Below, piece after piece: positions 10,273 to 20,248 of a stretch of 64,000 nt of DNA (its first letter is position 1; each line of letters begins with the position of its first letter). Both the position numbers and the translations under genes were made by a program. The notes below the pieces were generated by a model. That model was not told the origin of the DNA, ran no database searches, and saw nothing but the letters and a program-made list of their open reading frames with translations. The stretch comes from Brucella sp. BE17. Lineage in GTDB: Bacteria > Pseudomonadota > Alphaproteobacteria > Rhizobiales > Rhizobiaceae. The stretch is taken from NCBI RefSeq assembly GCF_039545455.1, contig NZ_CP154467.1:558001-622000 (forward strand). The letters run 5' to 3'.

Positions 10273-10890
10273 ATGCTGACAGGTATTGCGGCAGCGTTTT
10301 TCTATCTGTTCGCTTTCATCATGATCGCCTCCGCGTTCATGGTGATCGCGGCACGCAACCCCGTGCATTCGGTGCTGTTTCTGATCCTCACATTCTTCAA
10401 TGCGGCGGCACTCTTCCTGCTGACCGGGGCCGAGTTCCTCGCCATGATCCTGCTGGTCGTTTATGTGGGTGCTGTGGCGGTTCTCTTCCTCTTCGTGGTG
10501 ATGATGCTGGATGTGGATTTTGTGGAATTAAAGCGCGGTGCGCTGCAATATGCGCCGGTGGGCGCGCTGATCGGCCTTATCCTTTTGGGCGAGCTGATTT
10601 TCGTCTTTGCAAGCCACAGCTTTTCGCCGCAAGTCGGGCAGGGTGCCGTGCCGATCCCGGATCTCGCAACCCGCTCCAATACGGCCGCGTTGGGAGACAT
10701 TCTCTATACCGACTTCGTCTTCTACTTCCAGATCGCAGGTCTTGTGCTTCTGGTGGCGATGATCGGTGCAATCGTTTTGACATTGCGCCACAAGCCAAAC
10801 GTCAAGCGCCAGTCGATCCCCGATCAGGTCGCGCGCACGCCTGAAACGGCGGTCGAGATCAGACACGTTGAAACGGGTAAAGGCATCTGA
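10273..10890 (+). CDS. nuoJ: NADH-quinone oxidoreductase subunit J
   Basis: Membrane subunit of the proton-pumping arm, with five predicted helices in 205 residues. Segments such as NPVHSVLFLILTFFNAA and AEFLAMILLVVYVGAVAVLF are characteristic; the latter contains the helix with the pi-bulge implicated in coupling. I chose ATG 10273 (MLTGIAAAFF) with a GGGGGAACC ribosome site over an in-frame start 30 bases upstream. The 3' region is polar and rich in Thr, Arg and Val. nuoK starts 9 bases after the stop. Confidence 0.95.
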   Translation: MLTGIAAAFFYLFAFIMIASAFMVIAARNPVHSVLFLILTFFNAAALFLLTGAEFLAMILLVVYVGAVAVLFLFVVMMLDVDFVELKRGALQYAPVGALIGLILLGELIFVFASHSFSPQVGQGAVPIPDLATRSNTAALGDILYTDFVFYFQIAGLVLLVAMIGAIVLTLRHKPNVKRQSIPDQVARTPETAVEIRHVETGKGI

Positions 10891-10899
10891 GGACATATT

Positions 10900-11208
10900 A
10901 TGGAAATCGGTATCGCTCATTATCTGACCGTTTCAGGCATCCTTCTGACGTTTGGCATTTTCGGTATTTTCTTGAACCGCAAGAACGTCATCGTCATCCT
11001 GATGTCGATTGAATTGATCCTGCTGTCGGTCAATCTGAACTTCGTGGCGTTCTCCAGCCAGCTTAACGACATGGTTGGACAGGTCTTCGCCCTCTTCGTC
11101 CTGACGGTGGCTGCTGCTGAAGCGGCCATCGGTCTTGCAATTCTCGTTGTTTTCTTCCGTAACCGCGGTTCTATCGCGGTGGAAGACGTCAATGTCATGA
11201 AAGGTTGA
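10900..11208 (+). CDS. nuoK: NADH-quinone oxidoreductase subunit K
   Basis: Small antiporter-related membrane subunit (102 residues, three helices). The conserved glutamates of helices 2 and 3 are seen in [14 protein letters not shown] and [14 protein letters not shown]; these are part of the proton path. The protein has the usual family length. nuoL starts 7 bases after its stop codon. Confidence 0.97.
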   Translation: MEIGIAHYLTVSGILLTFGIFGIFLNRKNVIVILMSIELILLSVNLNFVAFSSQLNDMVGQVFALFVLTVAAAEAAIGLAILVVFFRNRGSIAVEDVNVMKG

Positions 11209-11215
11209 CGGGCAA

Positions 11216-13198
11216 ATGCTCTATTACGCGATCGTCTTCCTTCCGCTTATTGGCTTCCTGATTGCCGGTCTTTTCGGCAACCAGATCGGCGCCAAGGCGA
11301 GTGAATTCGTAACCTCCGGCCTTATGGTGATCGTGGCTATTTTGTCATGGATCGTGTTCTTCCAGATCCCGCTTGGGGCTGACGCTGAAACCGTGCGCAT
11401 TCCAGTGCTACACTGGGTGACGTCGGGTGCGCTGTCGTTTGACTGGGCGCTGCGCGTCGACACGTTGACCGGCGTCATGCTGGTGGTGGTCAATTCGGTG
11501 TCGGCATTGGTGCATATCTATTCAATCGGATACATGCATCACGATCCGCACCGTCCGCGTTTCTTCGCCTATCTGTCGCTGTTTACCTTCGCTATGCTCA
11601 TGCTGGTGACGTCTGACAATCTGGTGCAGATGTTCTTTGGCTGGGAAGGCGTGGGTCTCGCATCCTATCTTCTGATCGGTTTCTGGTTCAAGAAGCCATC
11701 CGCCAATGCCGCTTCCATGAAGGCTTTTGTCGTCAACCGCGTTGGTGACTTCGGCTTCCTGCTTGGCATTTTCGGCCTGTTCGCGCTGTTCCAGTCAGTT
11801 GATTACAACACGATCTTTGCCGCTGCCGCCAATTACCTGCCGGGTGATGGCGACGCGGTGGTGCTCAATTTCCTGGGTTATGATCTGCACAAGGAAACAG
11901 CACTCACCGTCATCTGTCTGTTGCTCTTCATGGGCGCGATGGGCAAGTCGGCGCAGTTCCTGCTCCACACCTGGTTGCCGGACGCCATGGAAGGCCCGAC
12001 ACCCGTGTCCGCACTCATTCACGCCGCCACAATGGTGACCGCGGGCGTGTTCATGATCGCGCGCATGTCGCCGGTGTTTGAACTCTCGCAAACGGCGCTT
12101 CTGGTGGTGACCATCATCGGTGCGACCACGGCTTTCTTTGCCGCAACCGTTGCACTCGTGCAAAACGACATCAAGCGCGTGATCGCCTATTCGACCTGTT
12201 CGCAGTTGGGCTATATGTTCGCAGCGCTCGGTGTAGGTGCTTATGGCGCTGCCGTCTTCCACCTTTTCACACACGCTTTCTTCAAGGCACTGTTGTTCTT
12301 GTGCGCAGGCTCGGTCATTCACGCCGTTCACGACGAGCAGGACATGCGCCGCATGGGCGGTCTGCGCAAGGTGATACCGATTACCTACTGGATGATGATG
12401 ATCGGAACCGTGGCCATTACGGGTCTTGGTATTCCGGGAACCATGTTCGGTATGGCTGGCTTCTTCTCCAAAGACGCGATCATCGAGTCTGTTTTTGCCT
12501 CGCACAGCGCGGCAAGCGGCTATGCCTTTACTCTTCTGGTGGTGGCAGCCCTCTTTACGAGCTTCTATTCCTGGCGCCTGATTTTCATGACCTTCTTCGG
12601 CAAGCCACGCGCTTCGGCGGAAGTCATGCATCACGCGCATGAATCGCCGCCCGTCATGCTGGTGCCGCTGTTCATTCTGGCAGTAGGTGCGATCCTTGCC
12701 GGTGTGGTGTTCAAGGAGCTCTTCTTCGGCCACGACTATGCCGAATTCTGGAAGGGTGCGCTGTTCACATTGCCGAGCAACGAAATCCTCGAGCATTACC
12801 ATCATGTGCCGACATGGGTGAAACTGTCGCCCTTCATCGCCATGGTGACTGGTTTCGTGATCGCCTATATCTTCTATATCCGTTCGCCCGAAACGCCCAA
12901 GGCACTGGCAGCGCGCCATCGCGGCCTCTACCAGTTCCTGCTCAACAAGTGGTATTTCGACGAACTCTACGATTTCATCTTCGTTCGTCCGGCCAAGTGG
13001 CTCGGTCGCCTGTTCTGGAAGGGCGGCGACGGCTGGCTCATTGACGGCTTCGGCCCGGATGGCGTTTCGGCTCGTGTGCTTGATGTCACCAACCGTGTCG
13101 TCAAGATGCAGTCCGGATATCTTTATCATTACGCATTCGCGATGCTGATCGGCGTCGCCGCGCTCGTCACCTGGATGATGCTCGGGAGCTCTTTCTGA
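11216..13198 (+). CDS. nuoL: NADH-quinone oxidoreductase subunit L
   Basis: The largest antiporter-like proton-pumping subunit, 660 residues with about 16 membrane segments and the long C-terminal lateral helix. Core motifs include [19 protein letters not shown] (essential Glu), [29 protein letters not shown] and [19 protein letters not shown]. The C-terminal region around [16 protein letters not shown] is typical of alphaproteobacterial NuoL. It overlaps the nuoM start (TGATG at 13196-13200). Confidence 0.97.
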   Translation: MLYYAIVFLPLIGFLIAGLFGNQIGAKASEFVTSGLMVIVAILSWIVFFQIPLGADAETVRIPVLHWVTSGALSFDWALRVDTLTGVMLVVVNSVSALVHIYSIGYMHHDPHRPRFFAYLSLFTFAMLMLVTSDNLVQMFFGWEGVGLASYLLIGFWFKKPSANAASMKAFVVNRVGDFGFLLGIFGLFALFQSVDYNTIFAAAANYLPGDGDAVVLNFLGYDLHKETALTVICLLLFMGAMGKSAQFLLHTWLPDAMEGPTPVSALIHAATMVTAGVFMIARMSPVFELSQTALLVVTIIGATTAFFAATVALVQNDIKRVIAYSTCSQLGYMFAALGVGAYGAAVFHLFTHAFFKALLFLCAGSVIHAVHDEQDMRRMGGLRKVIPITYWMMMIGTVAITGLGIPGTMFGMAGFFSKDAIIESVFASHSAASGYAFTLLVVAALFTSFYSWRLIFMTFFGKPRASAEVMHHAHESPPVMLVPLFILAVGAILAGVVFKELFFGHDYAEFWKGALFTLPSNEILEHYHHVPTWVKLSPFIAMVTGFVIAYIFYIRSPETPKALAARHRGLYQFLLNKWYFDELYDFIFVRPAKWLGRLFWKGGDGWLIDGFGPDGVSARVLDVTNRVVKMQSGYLYHYAFAMLIGVAALVTWMMLGSSF

Positions 13199-14706
13199 TG
13201 ACCGACTGGCCAATTCTCTCAACGGTCACGTTCTTGCCGCTCGTCGGCGCGTTACTGATCCTTCTCATCAAGGACGACAGCGAGGCTGCACGCCGCAACA
13301 TCAAGAATGTTGCGCTGCTGACCACGATCTTCGTCTTCATCCTGTCACTGGTCATCTGGGCGGATTTTGACAATTCCAACCCCGGTTTCCAGATGGTCGA
13401 ACAGATCGACTGGATCGGCGGCGGCATTAGCTACCATATGGGCGTGGATGGTATTTCCATGCTGTTTGTGGTGCTCTCAGCTTTCCTGATGCCGTTCTGC
13501 ATTCTGGCAAGCTGGGTGTCGGTCGAAAAGCGCGTCAAGGAATATATGATCGCCTTCCTTATTCTGGAAGTGATGATGATCGGCGTGTTCTGTGCGCTGG
13601 ATCTGTTCTTGTTCTACGTGTTCTTCGAGGCGAGCCTCATTCCGATGTTCATCATCATCGGCGTGTGGGGCGGAAAGCGCCGCGTCTATGCGAGCTTGAA
13701 GTTCTTCCTTTATACGCTGCTCGGCTCCGTGCTTATGCTGATCGCCATCATGGCGATGTACTGGCAAGCCGGAACCATGAACATCGTCGAACTTCTCAAG
13801 CATGACTTCCCGGCCAATATGCAGACATGGCTATGGCTGGCGTTCTTTGCTTCCTTCGCGGTCAAGATGCCGATGTGGCCGGTCCACACCTGGCTGCCGG
13901 ATGCGCACGTGGAAGCACCGACCGCAGGCTCGGTCATTCTGGCCGGTGTGCTTTTGAAGCTTGGCGGTTACGGCTTCCTGCGCTTCTCGCTGCCGATGTT
14001 CCCGCTGGCTTCTGCCGATTTCGCACCCTTCATCTTCGCGCTGTCGGTCGTCGCCATCATCTACACATCGCTTGTGGCGCTGGTGCAGGAAGACATCAAG
14101 AAGCTGATCGCCTATTCGTCGATTGCGCATATGGCCTATGTAACCATGGGTATCTTTGCCGCAAACGAGCAGGGCGTTCAGGGCGCAATCTTCCAGATGC
14201 TTTCGCATGGTATCGTGTCGGCGGCACTGTTCCTCTGCGTCGGCGTCATCTATGACCGTATGCATACGCGTGATATTTCGGCCTTCGGCGGACTGGTCAA
14301 CAATATGCCGAAATACGCGGTGGCCTTCATGATCCTCACCATGGCCAATGTCGGCCTGCCGGGGACATCGGGCTTCATCGGCGAGTTTCTGACGCTGTTC
14401 GGCGTGTTCCGGGTCAATACATGGGTGGCGTTGCTTGCGACTACGGGTGTAATCCTCTCGGCGGCCTATGCGCTCTTCCTCTATCGCCGGGTCATATTCG
14501 GTGCATTGGAAAAGGAGAGCCTCAAGGCGCTTCTCGATCTTTCTCCGCGTGAGAAGGTTATTCTTTACCCGCTGGTGGTGCTTACCATCTTCTTCGGCGT
14601 GTATCCGGCTCCGGTCTTCGATGCGACCGCAACTGCTGTGAGCGCTCTGGTTCAACATTACGATGCTGCGATTGGCGGAGCCGCCAACGCCATGCTGGTA
14701 CGTTAA
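13198..14706 (+). CDS. nuoM: NADH-quinone oxidoreductase subunit M
   Basis: Antiporter-like proton-pumping subunit of 502 residues and about 14 helices. It has the conserved helix [21 protein letters not shown] with its essential Glu, [19 protein letters not shown] and [19 protein letters not shown]. The ATG overlaps the nuoL stop codon. nuoN follows after 22 bases. Confidence 0.97.
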   Translation: MTDWPILSTVTFLPLVGALLILLIKDDSEAARRNIKNVALLTTIFVFILSLVIWADFDNSNPGFQMVEQIDWIGGGISYHMGVDGISMLFVVLSAFLMPFCILASWVSVEKRVKEYMIAFLILEVMMIGVFCALDLFLFYVFFEASLIPMFIIIGVWGGKRRVYASLKFFLYTLLGSVLMLIAIMAMYWQAGTMNIVELLKHDFPANMQTWLWLAFFASFAVKMPMWPVHTWLPDAHVEAPTAGSVILAGVLLKLGGYGFLRFSLPMFPLASADFAPFIFALSVVAIIYTSLVALVQEDIKKLIAYSSIAHMAYVTMGIFAANEQGVQGAIFQMLSHGIVSAALFLCVGVIYDRMHTRDISAFGGLVNNMPKYAVAFMILTMANVGLPGTSGFIGEFLTLFGVFRVNTWVALLATTGVILSAAYALFLYRRVIFGALEKESLKALLDLSPREKVILYPLVVLTIFFGVYPAPVFDATATAVSALVQHYDAAIGGAANAMLVR

Positions 14707-14728
14707 GAAAATAGAGGCGTAAAAGGTC

Positions 14729-16168
14729 ATGCAGACTGATCTGATAGCTCACCTGACCCTTGCTGCACCGGAGGTTCTCCTTGCGGTAAGCGCCTTGGCA
14801 CTGCTCATGATCGGCGTGTTTTCCGGTGAACGGGCAACCACGCTCGTCAACGGACTGGCGGTCGCAGTGCTGATTGCAGCCCTGGCACTGGTGGTTCTTT
14901 TCCCCAAAGACGGCAGCGCCTTTGGCGGCGCTATGGTCAATGACAGTTTTGGCCGCTTCATGAAGGTGTTGACACTGGTTGGTTCCATCGTCACGCTGAT
15001 CATGTCGGTGGGCTTTGCAAAACTCGAGAAATTCGACAAGTTCGAATTTCCAGTGCTGATCGTCGTGTCCACGCTCGGTATGTTGCTGATGGTGTCGGCC
15101 TCCAACATGCTCTCACTCTATCTCGGCCTTGAGCTGCAATCTCTCGCACTCTATGTGCTGGCGGCATTTAACCGCGACAGCGTGAAATCGACTGAAGCAG
15201 GCCTTAAATATTTTGTGCTTGGATCGCTGTCTTCGGGCCTTCTGCTTTACGGTATCAGCCTCGTCTACGGTTTCACCGGCCATATCGGCTTTGCTGAAAT
15301 TGCGACAGCCATTACCAGCGGCGAGCGCCAGCTTGGCCTGGTTTTCGGTCTGGTGTTCATTCTGGCCGGCCTGGTGTTCAAGATTTCGGCGGTGCCGTTC
15401 CATATGTGGACGCCTGATGTCTATGAAGGTGCGCCGACGCCTGTGACGGCATTCTTTGCGGCCGCCCCCAAGATGGCTGCCATGGCGTTGATCGTGCGTG
15501 TGGTATGCGAAGCCTTTGCTCCCGTCACCCATGACTGGCAGCAGATCATCGTCTTCATCGCCATCGCCTCGATGGTCTTGGGTGCTTTTGCAGCCATCGG
15601 CCAGCGCAACATCAAGCGCCTGATGGCCTATTCCTCGATCAGCCATATGGGTTATGCGCTTGTGGGTCTGGCTGCCGGAACGGCAGTGGGTGTGAAGGGT
15701 GTTGCGATCTATATGGCGATCTATCTTGCCATGACGCTCGGCTCGTTTGCCTTCATTCTCGCCATGCGCACGCGTGACGGAAATGTCGAACAGATCGACG
15801 ATCTGGCAGGTCTGTCGCGCACCAATCCGGTGCTGGCAACCATTATGACGATCTTCCTGTTTTCGCTCGCTGGCATTCCGCCGCTCGCAGGCTTCTTTGG
15901 TAAGTGGTACACTTTCCTTGCAGCCGTTCAGGCTGGACTGCTGCCGCTGGCGATCATTGGTATCGTGGCATCGGTCGTGGGCGCATTCTACTATCTGCGC
16001 ATGATCAAGGTCATGTGGTTCGACGAGCCGACGGGTGTAGGCTTTGTCCCGGTCGCGGGTGAGCTTCGTCTCGTTCTCGGCGTCACGGGCGCTTTCGTGC
16101 TGTTCTACATCTTCCTCGCTGGCCCTATTGGCAATTATGCCGATATGGCTGCGAAGTCGTTGTTCTGA
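14729..16168 (+). CDS. nuoN: NADH-quinone oxidoreductase subunit N
   Basis: Third antiporter-like proton-pumping subunit, 479 residues. Motifs: [18 protein letters not shown] (essential Glu), [20 protein letters not shown] and [19 protein letters not shown]. An AAAAGG ribosome site lies 3 bases before the ATG. It is the last nuo gene; birA begins 22 bases after the stop and the cluster appears to be read through. Confidence 0.97.
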   Translation: MQTDLIAHLTLAAPEVLLAVSALALLMIGVFSGERATTLVNGLAVAVLIAALALVVLFPKDGSAFGGAMVNDSFGRFMKVLTLVGSIVTLIMSVGFAKLEKFDKFEFPVLIVVSTLGMLLMVSASNMLSLYLGLELQSLALYVLAAFNRDSVKSTEAGLKYFVLGSLSSGLLLYGISLVYGFTGHIGFAEIATAITSGERQLGLVFGLVFILAGLVFKISAVPFHMWTPDVYEGAPTPVTAFFAAAPKMAAMALIVRVVCEAFAPVTHDWQQIIVFIAIASMVLGAFAAIGQRNIKRLMAYSSISHMGYALVGLAAGTAVGVKGVAIYMAIYLAMTLGSFAFILAMRTRDGNVEQIDDLAGLSRTNPVLATIMTIFLFSLAGIPPLAGFFGKWYTFLAAVQAGLLPLAIIGIVASVVGAFYYLRMIKVMWFDEPTGVGFVPVAGELRLVLGVTGAFVLFYIFLAGPIGNYADMAAKSLF

Positions 16169-16190
16169 TAGACTGCAACGGGTGTCTCGC

Positions 16191-16988
16191 ATGCATTTTG
16201 CGCTATCGCCTGTTGCCCACAATATCGGCTATCGCCTCGAAAGTTTTGCGGCGATTGGCTCGACCAATGCGGAAGCGCTGACACGCGCTGCCTCGGGCGA
16301 TACCGGAAAATTGTGGCTTGTGACCAAAAGACAGGAACAGGGCCGGGGCCGTCGCGGTCGCGTCTGGACGGCACCGGACGGCAATCTGGCTTCCACCCTG
16401 CTTCTGGTCGAAAATTTCGATGTCACGAGTGCCGCAACACTCGGCTTTGTTGCAGGGCTTTCTCTGGCCAACGCGCTCGACGCGGTCTTTGCCATCTTTC
16501 CCCCCACGGTGCCTTCCAAAATTACGCTAAAATGGCCCAATGATGTGTTGCTCAATGGTGCGAAACTAAGCGGTATCGGTCTTGAATCCACGCTTGTGCG
16601 TGAAAGGGCCCTCGGCGTGGCCGTCGGCATCGGGACCAATGTCGTTGGCTACCCGGAAGATTTGCCCTATCCGGCGATTTCGCTTCATGCGGTGGGATGC
16701 AAGGTCGATGCCGAAACGCTGTTTTCAGCGCTGTCGGATGCATGGGTGGAAAACTACCGCATCTGGGACATGGGGCGTGGACTGGACCATATCCGCAAGC
16801 GCTGGCTTGAGCGTGCGCATGGACTTGGCGACAATGTCGCCATCAAGCTTCAGGACAGGGTCGTCGAAGGCCGTTTCGAGACAATTGATGCGGCGTGTCG
16901 TTTCGTCATTCGCGACGATGACGGCGAGCGGGTTGCGATCACGGCGGGTGATGTCTATTTCGGAACGGCTGCAACATTGCGCAAATAA
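16191..16988 (+). CDS. birA: biotin-[acetyl-CoA carboxylase] ligase
   Basis: Activates biotin as biotinyl-AMP and attaches it to the biotin carboxyl carrier protein of acetyl-CoA carboxylase and related enzymes. The 265-residue protein is a group I ligase: it begins directly with the catalytic domain (STN at 24-26, the biotin/AMP loop GRGRRG at about 50-55, KWPNDVLLNGAKLSGIG) and has no N-terminal DNA-binding domain, so it should not be a repressor. The start could be the GTG at 16182, three codons upstream. Position after nuoN and before rnj is the usual arrangement in Rhizobiales. Confidence 0.93.
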   Translation: MHFALSPVAHNIGYRLESFAAIGSTNAEALTRAASGDTGKLWLVTKRQEQGRGRRGRVWTAPDGNLASTLLLVENFDVTSAATLGFVAGLSLANALDAVFAIFPPTVPSKITLKWPNDVLLNGAKLSGIGLESTLVRERALGVAVGIGTNVVGYPEDLPYPAISLHAVGCKVDAETLFSALSDAWVENYRIWDMGRGLDHIRKRWLERAHGLGDNVAIKLQDRVVEGRFETIDAACRFVIRDDDGERVAITAGDVYFGTAATLRK

Positions 16989-17080
16989 CAGGATTATCGT
17001 GTTGCCAAGACTTGCAACTGTGGCCGTTTGGGTTCAGTTGAAGCGCAATCGATAGACAAGATAATAACAGAGGAAATTTC

Positions 17081-18757
17081 ATGGCCCGATCCAACAACCC
17101 GGAACTCGTCTTCCTGCCCTTGGGCGGAGTGGGCGAAATCGGCATGAATCTGGCTATGTACGGTTTCGGTCCGGAAGACAATCGTGAATGGCTGGTGGTC
17201 GATATGGGTGTGAGCTTCGCCGGTCCCGAACAGCCGGGCGCTGATCTGATCCTGCCTGATATTCGTTATCTTGAAGCCCAAAAACACAATCTGCGCGGCA
17301 TTGTGATTACACATGCGCATGAAGACCACTTTGGCGCTTTGCTCGATCTGTGGCCGCGTTTGCAGGTGCCGGTCTATGCGACACCATTTACGGCCGGGCT
17401 TTTGGAGGCCAAACGCCAGTCGGAACACGGCGCACCGGATATTCCGGTCAATATCTACAAGGCCGGTGAAACATTTGAGCTCGGCGCGTTTAAGATCGAG
17501 GCGATTGCCGTCACCCATTCGATCCCCGAGCCGGTTTCGCTGGCCATCACCACCTCGCTTGGCACGGTGATCCATACCGGCGACTGGAAGATGGACCCAG
17601 AGCCATCGCTTGGGCCGGTGATTGATGAAGCGCGCTTCCGCGCCTATGGCGATAAGGGCGTTTTGGCGCTGATCTGCGATTCCACCAATGCCATGCGCGA
17701 GGGCGAATCCGCCTCCGAGCGGCAGGTGAGCGAGAGCCTGCGCGAACTGATTGAAAATGCGCGGGGTCGCGTGGCGATCACCACCTTCTCCTCCAATGTC
17801 GGACGTATCCGCTCCATCACGGAAGCCGCACGCGATGCAGGCCGCCAGGTGCTGGTGGTCGGGCGCTCCATGAAGCGCTCGATTGCCGTTGCGACCGAAC
17901 TTGGTTACATGGAAGGTCTGCCGGAATTCTTAAGCGAAGAGGATTACGGCTATATTCCGCGTGAAAACGTGGTGGTCATCCTTACGGGCAGTCAGGGAGA
18001 GCCGCGTGCGGCGCTGGCAAAGCTTGCGCGTGATGAAATGCGCAGCCTTGCGCTCTCGCCGGGTGACACGGTCATCTATTCCTCGCGTGCTATTCCCGGC
18101 AACGAAAAAGCCATTCTCGATATCAAGAACCAGCTGATCGATCGCGGGATCAAGATTATTGGCGACGAGGATGGGCTGGTGCATGTCTCCGGCCATCCGC
18201 GTCGCAGTGAATTAAAGCGCATGTACGCATGGGTGCGCCCGGAAATTCTTGTGCCTGTGCATGGTGAGGCGGCACATCTTGTGGCGCAAGGATCGCTCGG
18301 TGCCATGGAAGGCATCGAACAGGTAGCCCAAATCCGCAATGGCGACGTGCTGCGGCTCGCACCCGGTAAGGCAGAAATCATCGACGAAGCACCGATTGGC
18401 CGCATCTACAAGGACGGCAAGCTGATCGGCGACGAGGACGAGATCGGTATGGTCGAGCGGCGCAAGCTCGCTTATGTCGGTCATGTCGCGGTCAATGTTC
18501 TGCTCGACCGCGAAAACAAGCTTCTGGACGAGCCGGATCTGGCTGCTTTTGGTCTGCCGGAAGAAGACGGGCAGGGCGATCTTCTCGAAGATATTCTGCT
18601 CGATGCGGCAGTCGAGGCCATCGACAGCATTCCGCGGGTGCGCCGCAAGGATGTTGAACTGGTTCGCGAATCCGTGCGCCGTGCCGTTCGCGCTGCGGCA
18701 AATATGACATGGGGCAAAAAGCCTGTGGTGACGGTGTTCGTGAACAGGGTACGTTAA
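17081..18757 (+). CDS. rnj: ribonuclease J
   Basis: Metallo-beta-lactamase/beta-CASP ribonuclease with 5'-to-3' exonuclease and endonuclease activity; in alphaproteobacteria it works in rRNA maturation and mRNA turnover alongside RNase E. The zinc motif is HAHEDH at residues 78-83, with HTGDWKMDPEP and the C-terminal HVSGHPRR carrying further metal or RNA ligands. A conserved PVHGE segment follows. 558 residues is full length. A GAGGAAATTTC ribosome site precedes ATG 17081. Confidence 0.94.
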   Translation: MARSNNPELVFLPLGGVGEIGMNLAMYGFGPEDNREWLVVDMGVSFAGPEQPGADLILPDIRYLEAQKHNLRGIVITHAHEDHFGALLDLWPRLQVPVYATPFTAGLLEAKRQSEHGAPDIPVNIYKAGETFELGAFKIEAIAVTHSIPEPVSLAITTSLGTVIHTGDWKMDPEPSLGPVIDEARFRAYGDKGVLALICDSTNAMREGESASERQVSESLRELIENARGRVAITTFSSNVGRIRSITEAARDAGRQVLVVGRSMKRSIAVATELGYMEGLPEFLSEEDYGYIPRENVVVILTGSQGEPRAALAKLARDEMRSLALSPGDTVIYSSRAIPGNEKAILDIKNQLIDRGIKIIGDEDGLVHVSGHPRRSELKRMYAWVRPEILVPVHGEAAHLVAQGSLGAMEGIEQVAQIRNGDVLRLAPGKAEIIDEAPIGRIYKDGKLIGDEDEIGMVERRKLAYVGHVAVNVLLDRENKLLDEPDLAAFGLPEEDGQGDLLEDILLDAAVEAIDSIPRVRRKDVELVRESVRRAVRAAANMTWGKKPVVTVFVNRVR

Positions 18758-18787
18758 ACGCATAAGCGTAAAGCATGGGAGGTGCTG

Positions 18788-19192
18788 ATGCTTGAACGTC
18801 TCAATCATGTGGCGATTGCCGTACCGGATATCGCCGCCGCATCAGCCCTTTACCGCGATCAACTGGGTGCGAATGTGTCTGCACCGCAGGCGCTGCCCGA
18901 GCATGGCGTCACTGTCGTCTTTATCGATGTCGGCAATACCAAGATCGAACTGCTGGAGCCTTTGGGAGAAAATTCGCCAATTGGCGCTTTTCTTGCCAAA
19001 AATCCGTCAGGCGGCATGCATCACCTGTGCTATGAAGTGAAGGATATTTTGGCCGCCCGCGAGGTGTTGAAGGCAAAAGGTGCACGCATCCTGGGTGACG
19101 GCGAGCCCAAGCAGGGCGCGCATGGCAAGCCGGTGCTGTTCTTACATCCGAAAGATTTCAACGGCACGCTTATCGAACTTGAAGAGGTATAA
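18788..19192 (+). CDS. mce: methylmalonyl-CoA epimerase
   Basis: Interconverts the epimers of methylmalonyl-CoA in propionyl-CoA catabolism. The 134-residue protein is a two-module VOC-superfamily enzyme: LNHVAIAVPDI at the start, GMHHLCYEV in the middle and a final KDFNGTLIELEEV with the last metal-ligand Glu. ATG 18788 has a strong GGGAGG ribosome site; a GTG two codons earlier is in frame but too close to it. The stop abuts the next gene without a gap. Confidence 0.92.
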   Translation: MLERLNHVAIAVPDIAAASALYRDQLGANVSAPQALPEHGVTVVFIDVGNTKIELLEPLGENSPIGAFLAKNPSGGMHHLCYEVKDILAAREVLKAKGARILGDGEPKQGAHGKPVLFLHPKDFNGTLIELEEV

Positions 19193-19462
19193 ATGTCCCT
19201 CATTTCCGCAATTGCGATCTATTTCATTATCTGGTGGACGACGCTTTTCGCGCTTTTGCCGGTAGGGCTGCGTACGCAGGCTGAGGAAGGTAACGTGACG
19301 CTTGGAACAGTCGCAAGCGCACCGGCAAAGCCACGCATATGGCGCGCCTTTCTGCGCACAACGATAGTCGCCAGTCTCATCTTCGCGCTCTATTATTATC
19401 TGACGCAAGTGCGCGGCCTTGGTCTGGACGACATCCCGCACTTCTTTCCTGATTTGAAGTGA
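19193..19462 (+). CDS. DUF1467 family small membrane protein
   Basis: An 89-residue protein with two membrane segments (about 4-24 and 57-75), an internal polar loop, and the family pattern IIWWTTLFALLPVGLRTQAEEG. DUF1467 proteins are widespread in alphaproteobacteria, usually near mce and proS as here, but their function is unknown. Its ATG directly follows the mce stop codon, so the two are co-translated. A strong terminator follows 31 bases later. Confidence 0.85.
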   Translation: MSLISAIAIYFIIWWTTLFALLPVGLRTQAEEGNVTLGTVASAPAKPRIWRAFLRTTIVASLIFALYYYLTQVRGLGLDDIPHFFPDLK

Positions 19463-19493
19463 TCACAGCCTTTTCAATGTTGACCATGCAATG

Positions 19494-19525
19494 CCCTGCC
19501 TAAAATTTAGGCGGGGTTTCTTTTT
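19494..19525 (+). terminator. intrinsic terminator after the nuo-birA-rnj-mce block
   Basis: CCCTGCCTAAA (19494-19504) pairs with TTTAGGCGGGG (19506-19516), with one G-T wobble; the innermost A-T pairs must open to form the loop. It is followed by TTTCTTTTT. It lies 31 bases downstream of the DUF1467 gene and is the first good terminator after nuoN. Confidence 0.8.
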
Positions 19526-19783
19526 AATTAGAAATCTCTAATGCAATTATAGATTGTGGCTTTTGATTTGTGTCTTTAGCGTTTTTCGGAAGCGTGAGAG
19601 ATACAGTTCCACATCTGCTCGTAGTTAAGGCTTGCGGGAAAACGCCCAGCCATGCTGTTTAATCCCATTCCTGTGCACAATTGTCGTTTTGTATTATAAT
19701 CACACAAAAATAATAGGTTAATACTGGACGTGCGTTCAAAAATGGCGCATAGGAACCGCGTGGCAGCGTAACAGGCCAAACGC

Positions 19784-19811
19784 AAAAAAAAAGCAAGGCT
19801 TTCGCCTTGCT
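19784..19811 (-). terminator. orphan leftward intrinsic terminator
   Basis: Read on the minus strand, AGCAAGGC and GCCTTGCT form a perfect 8-bp stem with a GAAA tetraloop, followed by nine Ts. No intact gene on the minus strand feeds it. It begins at the stop codon of a short coding-like relic (19810-19911), so it either remains from a lost gene or ends a small RNA. Confidence 0.8.
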
Positions 19812-19911
19812 AATCGAATACGCGTTCGACCCGTTTCCATTTTACCGGCGGCAGCGATAATCGCGCCTGGATCCATCCTCCCAAGACTTTGACCGCGTGA
19901 AACCAACGGTT
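19810..19911 (-). pseudogene. coding-like C-terminal relic of an unrecognised gene
   Basis: A minus-strand frame of 33 codons bounded upstream by an in-frame TAA (19912-19914) ends with TAG at 19810-19812, exactly at the base of the leftward terminator. It reads NRWFHAVKVLGGWIQ followed by ARLSLPPVKWKRVERVFD, a plausible basic protein tail, with high G+C third positions. There is no start codon with a ribosome site. A stop codon set directly against a strong terminator is what the 3' end of a real gene looks like; the rest seems lost. I do not recognise the family. Confidence 0.35.
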
Positions 19912-20033
19912 TTAATCCGTTGTGCTCTTATGCTGAAAAAAATAGCGGACTGCACAGCTTTTGTCACCAAAAATCTTCTATCCCGTCACATTTCTTTCGC
20001 AATTATTTTCTGTTTTGGCTCAAACACCGGTAA

Positions 20034-20174
20034 AATCTTGAAATTGAAGGCGAAACCCGGCGCGTCACCTGGGAAGCGCTGGCAAAAGGCGGCGTCAAAC
20101 CGTCTGTGGATGGTGAAATCTGCGCCATGCAAAGCGAAACGCTGCGGCTTTCCATTGGCGGCATAACCCGATAA
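20034..20174 (+). pseudogene. coding-like relic upstream of proS
   Basis: A 46-codon frame open from an in-frame TAA (20031-20033) to a double stop TAATAA (20172-20177). It reads EIEGETRRVTWEALAKGG, then VKPSVDGEICAMQSETLR and LSIGGITR. Codon choice is native (GC-rich third positions) and the peptide looks like folded protein, but there is no ATG, GTG or ribosome site at its head. An overlapping longer ORF in another frame looks like a shadow. I treat it as the end of a decayed gene. Confidence 0.35.
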
Positions 20175-20248
20175 TAAACCAGCGGATATGCTTAATTTTT
20201 GCCTGATTCTTAAAGCATTCAGGCATTCTCACATGAACGGTGGTTCGC

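Noticed and set aside
19576..19785. 69-codon minus-strand frame between the two terminators
   Set aside because: It lies downstream of a strong leftward terminator, is AT-rich, and has no ribosome site or recognisable sequence.
19905..19935. tRNA-like anticodon arm (AACGG/CCGTT stem with a 7-base loop)
   Set aside because: No matching acceptor, D or T arms can be formed around it on either strand, so it is a chance hairpin.
19897..20166. 89-codon plus-strand frame upstream of proS
   Set aside because: It lacks a ribosome site, and the overlapping frame ending at 20174 has more native codon use and more protein-like sequence in the shared part.
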